DNA from: Saccoglossus kowalevskii
Lineage: Eukaryota > Hemichordata > Enteropneusta > Harrimaniidae
DNA: 11,574 nt
Direction of reading: 5' to 3'
NCBI RefSeq assembly: GCF_000003605.2
Contig: NW_003131865.1
Span: 145,945-157,518, forward strand
A program made the position numbers and the translations under genes. This document shows, piece by piece, positions 8,401 to 11,574 of this stretch. A model generated the notes under the pieces. The model was not told the DNA's origin. It searched no databases and worked only from the letters and a program-made list of their open reading frames with translations. Position 1 is the first letter of the stretch; each line of letters begins with the position of its first letter.

Positions 8401-10450
8401 GCAACACATTAGTAGCACAAACTTATAGTCTGGTGGTACAGACTTTGCTTATAGCAGAAATTTCGACTATACAAAGCAGCCCACCGTTAGGCACCAGAAA
8501 ACAAGGATTACAAACGTTCTATTTTAAGTTTGCGAAACATATACACAGTATTAAATAAGTAATACTTTCCAAGTTGCATTAAAACGACGTCCAAAAAATA
8601 GCACTGCGATTTTTGGCGCATAAAGAATCCTCACCGATGCGCTAACATTACTTGTGGTCCACAGAATTAGTTTAAAACACCGCATAGAAAAAATAACATG
8701 TTGTTCTCATCTATATTCTCGAGATGTCGTTTAATTGCGTGAATTGGTTTTTGTATTTTACAGTTTCCATCACCATGTCTACATGGGGAAAATGGAAGAA
8801 GAATCTAGATATCGAATGATTCAGCGTAGTTTGAAAGATGAAATACATGTCTTGAAGGAAGGTGACCTATGGAAAATTGCACAACATACAAACAGGTAAG
8901 CAGATGAACCTTCAAATATAGCCATGACGTGTGGCCGACATCAGCCTCATGCGAATAAGGTACAATTTGTATGGATGGTCGGTGGTGAGCATCATCAAGG
9001 TAACTAATCAGTCATGCGTTTGATTTGAAATCGAGCACAGGGATTCGTCAACTAGCTGGGATATTTATATATCTGTATATTGAGTGGAGGTCGGCACGTG
9101 CCACAGTTATTACAGAAATACGTCATATACATAAATTCTATATTATGTTTATTATCGGATGCCCACGCACCAAGTATTAAACACCATGCCATGAATGCAT
9201 TGAAATAGGTACCATAAATACAATGCAGACAGACAATCCTCTGATACCATGAGTGAATCATTATCTTCAACGCGAATAAAGATGAGCTATTTGTTATTGA
9301 ATGTAGCTTTACAGGTGCCGATATGCAGATTCTCATCCGTTCGGCATGCAGTCAGCCACTCAGAAGAATTACAAAGTCACATCATTTCAAAAAGGTGAGA
9401 CTATGTAACAATTTGTCAGACTAACCACCCAGTTGATAATTGCTTATGTTTAGTAGAACGCCACCACAGACAATTTTATTTCTCCAGTATCCAGTTTGTT
9501 TTATTTTAAGTGTTTGTGGACGAAGGTTATAAAATGTAGTTTTTCCTTGTATGTGTAAATAGTTTTCATTTTGTAATGCTGTAATCTTTTGTATTACAGA
9601 AGATTTATTGCTTTGTGTTATGAACATATGTAATATATCACAACGAACGACATACTTGTCTGTCGCAGACCAATGACGTCAGCGATATTTAACTTGTGTT
9701 ATTTTCTCACGTTTCAGGTCAGTAAGGCTCGCGACAATCCCGGAGAATTGAAAGACATTTTTTACAAACCATGTGATGCCAACGATGAGGGCGCTATCGC
9801 CATGCCATGGACAGATGTCCCAGCTGACAGACTAATTCTACCAGTAATCACAATGGTATGTGAATATGTACTTATGTTAGTTATTAACCAATCAATGTTA
9901 TTGTAAGTTATATTGTTCAGCAATATATTTTGTTTATGTATTTTTCAAATCATATGTGAGTTATTTATCACGTCTTTTTACCCAGTAAACGCGATGAACC
10001 CATGCCTTTGCTGAAGACATGCACATTAAAACCAACAAATGAATAGTGACACTAATTGAAACCAACGAATGAATAGTGACACTAATTGAAACCAACAAAT
10101 GAATAGTGACACTAATTGAAACCCACAAATGATAGTGACACTTATTGAAACCAACAAATGAATAGTGACACTAATTGAGACCAACAAATGAATAGTGACA
10201 CTACCGTAATTGAAACCAACGAAAGAATTGTGATACTAATTGAGACCAACAAATGAATAGTGACACTGATTGAAACCAACAAATAAATAGTGAAACTAAT
10301 TGAAACCAACAAATGAATAATGACACTAATTGAGGTACATTTCCTTTATAGGATGATTTTCTGCAAGCAATGACGTCAACTCGCAGCTCTGTCCGAGATG
10401 AAGAGTGGCAAGAAATATACAACTTTAAGTCCGTATTTTCTCAATCATAG
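5355..10450 (+). CDS. VPS4-like AAA protein without MIT domain, probable pseudo-ATPase (nine exons, 315 aa)
   Basis: Exons 5355-5454, 5999-6036, 6126-6241, 7946-8100, 8244-8325, 8764-8895, 9307-9394, 9718-9855 and 10352-10450 join in phase (948 nt) with GT-AG borders and no internal stop. The protein aligns with VPS4 from the AAA start (GWSDVIGQKDVKNTL, residues 8-22) to the C-terminal helix (KSVFSQS), but the MIT domain and linker, about 120 residues, are absent. Walker A is intact (PPGTGKT, Lys52). Walker B reads IWIDDLF, so the catalytic Glu is Asp106. Sensor 1 is GSTQ instead of GATN (Gln152). The Arg-finger segment, IRRRFEKR in VPS4, is LIQSFHHH (161-168). Pore loop 1 is SKGF instead of SKWL. 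The small domain (TGADM, 210-214), beta-domain (PWTDVPADRLI) and last helix are conserved. The ATG has an in-frame stop upstream at 5304-5306. Seen: an intact gene with a degraded active site. Inferred: a nucleotide-binding regulator of VPS4, VTA1 or ESCRT-III. Alternative: an active but divergent ATPase. Confidence 0.93.
5455..5998. other. VPS4-like intron 1, nothing coding
   Basis: A 544-bp intron with two exact TGACGTCA palindromes (5559-5566 and 5765-5772). The 80-residue minus-strand frame at 5431-5673 overlaps exon 1 and shows no family similarity. Confidence 0.7.
5999..6036 (+). CDS. VPS4-like exon 2 (38-bp micro-exon)
   Basis: Encodes residues 34-46 (GCNLPFTSVLICG), matching the PWRGILLFG strand before the P-loop with about four residues deleted. 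The acceptor is TGTTTTAG|GT and the donor GTGGG|GTAAGC, phase 0. VPS4 has no intron at its 5' border, so one intron was gained or lost between the two genes. Confidence 0.85.
6126..6241 (+). CDS. VPS4-like exon 3 (Walker A, pore loop 1)
   Basis: Encodes residues 47-84 and two bases of codon 85. PPGTGKT is a full Walker A with the ATP-contacting Lys52. SSDFISKGF aligns with SSDLMSKWL; the substrate-gripping Trp of pore loop 1 is Gly81, followed by Phe82. The following Gly-Glu-Ser-Glu of VPS4 is absent. The donor is CAAACA|GTGAGT. Confidence 0.92.
6242..6604. other. VPS4-like intron 3 before the LINE
   Basis: Intron sequence with a GC-richer patch (6340-6400, containing TAGAGGGCGC) followed by a T-rich and A-rich run (6460-6605). 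The A-rich stretch borders the first recognisable LINE homology; no insertion junction could be fixed. Confidence 0.5.
7559..7849 (+). pseudogene. LINE ORF2 C-terminal remnant
   Basis: This is the longest still-open piece of the LINE. It reads HRVAITKFRISAHKLPIQKL, then PPKERLCMLCDD and NEMHAFLDC. A Cys-x2-Cys...His-x4-Cys pattern after an RISAHKL helix is typical of the end of LINE ORF2 proteins of this group. It is in the same orientation as the host gene but inside its intron, and has no N-terminal reverse transcriptase in frame. Confidence 0.8.
7908..7922 (+). repeat. (TATTC)3 tail of the LINE
   Basis: Three perfect TATTC units follow the LINE 3' UTR. Short tandem 3' tails instead of poly(A) are known from CR1/L2-like LINEs. 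The tail ends 23 bp before the first base of exon 4. Confidence 0.6.
7946..8100 (+). CDS. VPS4-like exon 4 (altered Walker B)
   Basis: Encodes residues 85-136. RPAVIWIDDLFSTDG aligns with KPSIIFIDEVDSLCG: the Walker B Asp105 stays, the catalytic Glu becomes Asp106 and the next acidic residue becomes Phe108. The pore-loop-2 region, rich in Glu and Arg in VPS4, is replaced by MFPCAFCRGLEGEN. The acceptor is CACGCAG|ACT, 23 bp after the LINE tail; the donor is AACA|GTAAGT. Confidence 0.92.
8244..8325 (+). CDS. VPS4-like exon 5 (altered sensor 1)
   Basis: Encodes residues 137-163 plus two bases of codon 164. EGVVIVGSTQNPWVADESLI aligns with the VLVLGATNIPWVLDSAI region. The sensor-1 Asn that positions the attacking water is Gln152, while NPWV is kept. 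The acceptor is TTTTCAG|CTAATG and the donor CAAAG|GTATTT. Confidence 0.92.
8326..8763. other. VPS4-like intron 5, nothing recognised
   Basis: A 438-bp intron. A small imperfect hairpin (AGTCTG...CAGACT near 8428-8445) is the only structure noticed. No repeat family or exon was recognised. Confidence 0.6.
8764..8895 (+). CDS. VPS4-like exon 6 (arginine fingers missing)
   Basis: Encodes residues 164-207 plus two bases of codon 208. It begins SFHHHVYMGKMEEESRYRM, aligned with RFEKRIYIPLP. The two Arg-finger positions before the Phe are Gln163 and Ser164. It continues into the small subdomain (DLWKIAQHTN against HELARKTEG). The acceptor is TATTTTACAG and the donor AACAG|GTAAGC. Confidence 0.9.
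8896..9306. other. VPS4-like intron 6, nothing recognised
   Basis: A 411-bp intron ending with tandem acceptors (TAG at 9304-9306 used, CAG at 9312-9314 competing). The minus-strand frame at 9052-9336 has no known similarity and overlaps exon 7. Confidence 0.6.
9307..9394 (+). CDS. VPS4-like exon 7 (sensor-2 helix)
   Basis: Encodes residues 208-237, SFTGADMQILIRSACSQPLR, matching YSGADISIIVRDALMQPVR of VPS4, then SHHFKK. The acceptor is TAG at 9304-9306, because only it keeps the frame and supplies the expected aromatic-x-Gly-Ala-Asp. A stronger-looking CAG eight bases downstream would shift the frame. Confidence 0.88.
9395..9717. other. VPS4-like intron 7, nothing recognised
   Basis: A 323-bp T-rich intron containing one TGACGTCA at 9674-9681, 44 bp before exon 8. 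No coding signal was found. Confidence 0.6.
9718..9855 (+). CDS. VPS4-like exon 8 (beta-domain)
   Basis: Encodes residues 238-283. It covers the beta-domain insertion typical of VPS4 (LKDIFYKPCDANDEGAIAM, then PWTDVPADRLILPVITM), which in known VPS4 proteins contacts the cofactor VTA1/LIP5. Its conservation contrasts with the altered active site. The acceptor is CGTTTCAG|GTC and the donor CAATG|GTATGT. Confidence 0.93.
10024..10334. repeat. 30-bp minisatellite in the last intron, about ten units
   Basis: About ten imperfect head-to-tail units of 30 bp. Each contains AAACCAACAAATGAATAGTG followed by ACACTAATTG. Units differ by single substitutions; one is 1 bp short (near 10120-10135) and one carries a 5-bp insertion (ACCGT near 10203). 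The divergence suggests an older array. It ends 17 bp before exon 9, and each typical unit contains CTAAT, a branch-point-like sequence. Confidence 0.93.
10352..10450 (+). CDS. VPS4-like exon 9 (C-terminal helix and stop)
   Basis: Encodes residues 284-315 (DDFLQAMTSTRSSV, then YNFKSVFSQS) and the TAG stop at 10448-10450. It matches MLRSLATTRPTV and KKFSEDFGQES at the VPS4 C-terminus, so the protein ends at the normal family end point. The acceptor is CTTTATAG|GATG, right after the minisatellite. Confidence 0.92.
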   Translation, partial: DDFLQAMTSTRSSVRDEEWQEIYNFKSVFSQS

Positions 10451-10619
10451 CTAACAGCACATAGATGATATACTATATAATGGCAATCCAATGACATAAT
10501 ACTGCGTTGTAAACCCTTAAGTGATTCTTCAAAAATGTAGATTATACTTTATATGTTTAGACATGCTTCACATATTATAAATAACGGTTGTAACCCTGAG
10601 GTGCATTATATTGTCGCCT
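10451..10619 (+). other. 3' flank/3' UTR of the VPS4-like gene
   Basis: AT-rich sequence after the stop codon. No AATAAA occurs here; the nearest exact one is at 10696-10701 inside the downstream LINE fragment, so the 3' end of the transcript is not clear. Confidence 0.45.
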
Positions 10620-10902
10620 TTCACTATACGATTAGACCCCTTATAATACTCCTAACACCAATCACCATTATGATATTATTGACATCGTGAATTTGAATAA
10701 AACACCAGTTGAACAATTGCATATCAAATTCTGTAAACAATTATTAAGGGTAACAGCATTTTCACCGAATCTAGCTTGCAGATCAGAACTCGGCGTATAT
10801 TATTGGTGGATAATCATGGAATGTACAAAAACACTGTGGCGAATGATTATTGATAAATCGTGTCACTTCAAATTAATTTCATCAATAATGGAACAGTTCA
10901 CT
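10620..10902 (+). mobile_element. second LINE fragment (post-RT region), cut by the LTR element
   Basis: The frame from about 10630 reads TIRPLI, then TPVEQLHIKFCKQLLRV, then ACRSELGVYYW. This is the same post-reverse-transcriptase region as RAELGSYPIIID in the intron 3 LINE, and a related but clearly diverged copy. Similarity appears to stop at about 10902, where the LTR begins, so the BEL/Pao element probably inserted into it. The left border is approximate. Confidence 0.7.
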
Positions 10903-11249
10903 TGAGGGGCCGCAGTCCGCAAGCGTCAGAAATAAATCACTCCAGTATTTCACATCAATGTCGTTTATTCACTGGTCACTGGTTCACAAAGGTCAATCCA
11001 GTGTCAAGGTTCATTGAACTCATGGAGAGAATTACAAATTCACGTAAAACTCTATTCCGGGGATCGGTGCTAAACACAACTAAAACTTTGTTGTTTTATC
11101 TTCGTCAATCAAATCCGACTAACTTTCTCTTCAAGATGGCATGTCCCGGTCTGTTTGTTCGTTAACTACAGAGGGCGCTATACAAGTAAAATCACTAAAC
11201 CACATAGAATAGCGTTATCGCTATTAATACAACGCCGACAGTCGTTACA
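10903..11249 (-). repeat. putative 3' LTR of a BEL/Pao retrotransposon
   Basis: On the minus strand the segment follows the end of pol and a purine-rich stretch (TTTAGAGGAG, about 11252-11261). It starts TGTAACGACTG and ends CCCCTCA, giving TG...CA ends and a length of 347 bp. It contains AATAAA (minus strand, 10964-10969) at the place expected for LTR polyadenylation. The 5' end at 11249 is better supported than the 3' end at 10903. The partner LTR would lie right of the window. Confidence 0.6.
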
Positions 11250-11334
11250 CGGCTCCTCTAAATTGAAGCAATTTACCTCACGAAAAACAAAGACTATATC
11301 TACAAATACTACTACTATACTGTCGAGGATTGTC
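11250..11334 (-). other. BEL/Pao pol-LTR spacer with possible polypurine tract
   Basis: 85 bp between the pol stop and the putative LTR. The minus strand next to the LTR reads TTTAGAGGAGCCG, a short purine-rich stretch in the right place to prime plus-strand synthesis. Confidence 0.4.
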
Positions 11335-11574
11335 TTATACTTCAACATCAGGCTCCTTGACGGGGATACTTTGGCTAACTAACAATACAAGTTTATGTAT
11401 TGGTCGATCATAAATAGACTGTCCAACTGCTAGGCGGACTTTCCTGACATGACCATCTTCTCCGGGAAAAGTTTCGATGATGCGTGCAAGTGGCCATCTG
11501 GATTGCGGCAGGCTATCATCCATCATCATCACAACGTCATCCTTCTGTAGATCTGGTTGGGAGCAACCCATTTT
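11335..11574 (-). CDS. BEL/Pao retrotransposon pol polyprotein, C-terminal end (partial)
   Basis: A minus-strand frame open to the window edge; the TAA stop is at 11335-11337. It reads DLQKDDVVMMMDDSLPQSRW, PLARIIETFPGEDGHVRKV and YDRPIHKLVLL, matching the domain after the integrase core in BEL/Pao pol (DUF5641 type: a small beta-barrel with W-P-L-x-R, G-x-D-G-x-V-R and R-P-x-x-K-L). About 80 residues of the end of a protein usually over 1000 long are present. No stop or frameshift is visible here, so the copy may be fairly young. The rest of pol lies right of the window. Confidence 0.85.
   Translation of the reverse strand, partial: KMGCSQPDLQKDDVVMMMDDSLPQSRWPLARIIETFPGEDGHVRKVRLAVGQSIYDRPIHKLVLLVSQSIPVKEPDVEV

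Noticed and set aside
9052-9336. 94-residue minus-strand frame
   Set aside because: It is antisense to exon 7 and its intron, with no protein-like pattern.
10024-10334. Regular repeats considered as a CRISPR array
   Set aside because: Units are contiguous without unique spacers and the DNA is animal nuclear sequence.
10201-10422. Repetitive minus-strand frame rich in LFICWFQ
   Set aside because: It is simply the 30-bp minisatellite read in a frame kept open because the unit is a multiple of three; it also overlaps exon 9.
5355-10450. VPS4-like gene considered as a processed pseudogene
   Set aside because: It has eight introns with proper splice sites, one conserved intron position, and no stop or frameshift in the joined frame.
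11133-11150. YY1-like CAAGATGGC inside the LTR
   Set aside because: A short motif in a retroelement; not strong enough to list as a regulatory site of a host gene.
10860-11165. 101-residue plus-strand frame
   Set aside because: It runs antisense through the putative LTR and has no similarity.

Overview
The window is nuclear DNA from an animal, most likely a marine invertebrate (lophotrochozoan, hemichordate or amphioxus-like grade; the sequence does not decide which). Reasons: short coding exons with GT-AG introns, AT-rich introns, a metazoan-type VPS4 gene, and a typical invertebrate mix of degraded LINE, BEL/Pao LTR, Harbinger-like MITE and tandem repeats. No prokaryotic gene organisation is present.

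Left half (1-4849, minus strand): the 5' part of a canonical VPS4, the AAA ATPase that disassembles ESCRT-III. Four coding exons (4829-4849, 3347-3458, 2792-2942, 761-986) join in phase to 170 residues: the MIT domain, an acidic/basic linker and the start of the AAA domain, stopping just before the P-loop. The remaining exons lie left of base 1. The introns hold a 65-bp tandem repeat at the window edge, a possible tRNA-derived SINE head, and a clean 448-bp MITE with 52-bp terminal inverted repeats and a TTA target duplication.

Middle (4850-5354): a compact divergent intergenic region of about 505 bp with two TCACGTGA E-boxes, a full CRE (TGACGTCA) and a YY1-like ATGGCG site. It probably works as a bidirectional promoter.

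Right half (5355-10450, plus strand): a second VPS4-family gene, head-to-head with the first. Nine exons (5355-5454, 5999-6036, 6126-6241, 7946-8100, 8244-8325, 8764-8895, 9307-9394, 9718-9855, 10352-10450) join with consistent phases into one 315-residue protein. It aligns with VPS4 from the start of the AAA domain to the C-terminal helix but has no MIT domain. Its P-loop is intact (PPGTGKT), whereas the catalytic Walker B Glu is Asp, the sensor-1 Asn is Gln, both arginine-finger positions are lost and the pore-loop Trp is gone. The C-terminal beta-domain and last helix are well kept. This looks like a nucleotide-binding but catalytically weakened or dead VPS4 relative, possibly a regulator or poison subunit of VPS4 or of its cofactor VTA1/LIP5. 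This gene is the main item of interest.

Mobile DNA in the right half: a 5'-truncated LINE (about 6605-7922) fills most of intron 3 and ends 23 bp before exon 4. A 30-bp minisatellite (10024-10334) lies in the last intron, ending 17 bp before the last exon. Downstream of the gene, a second LINE fragment (about 10620-10902) appears to be interrupted by a BEL/Pao retrotransposon on the minus strand, with LTR about 10903-11249 and the C-terminal end of pol at 11335-11574.
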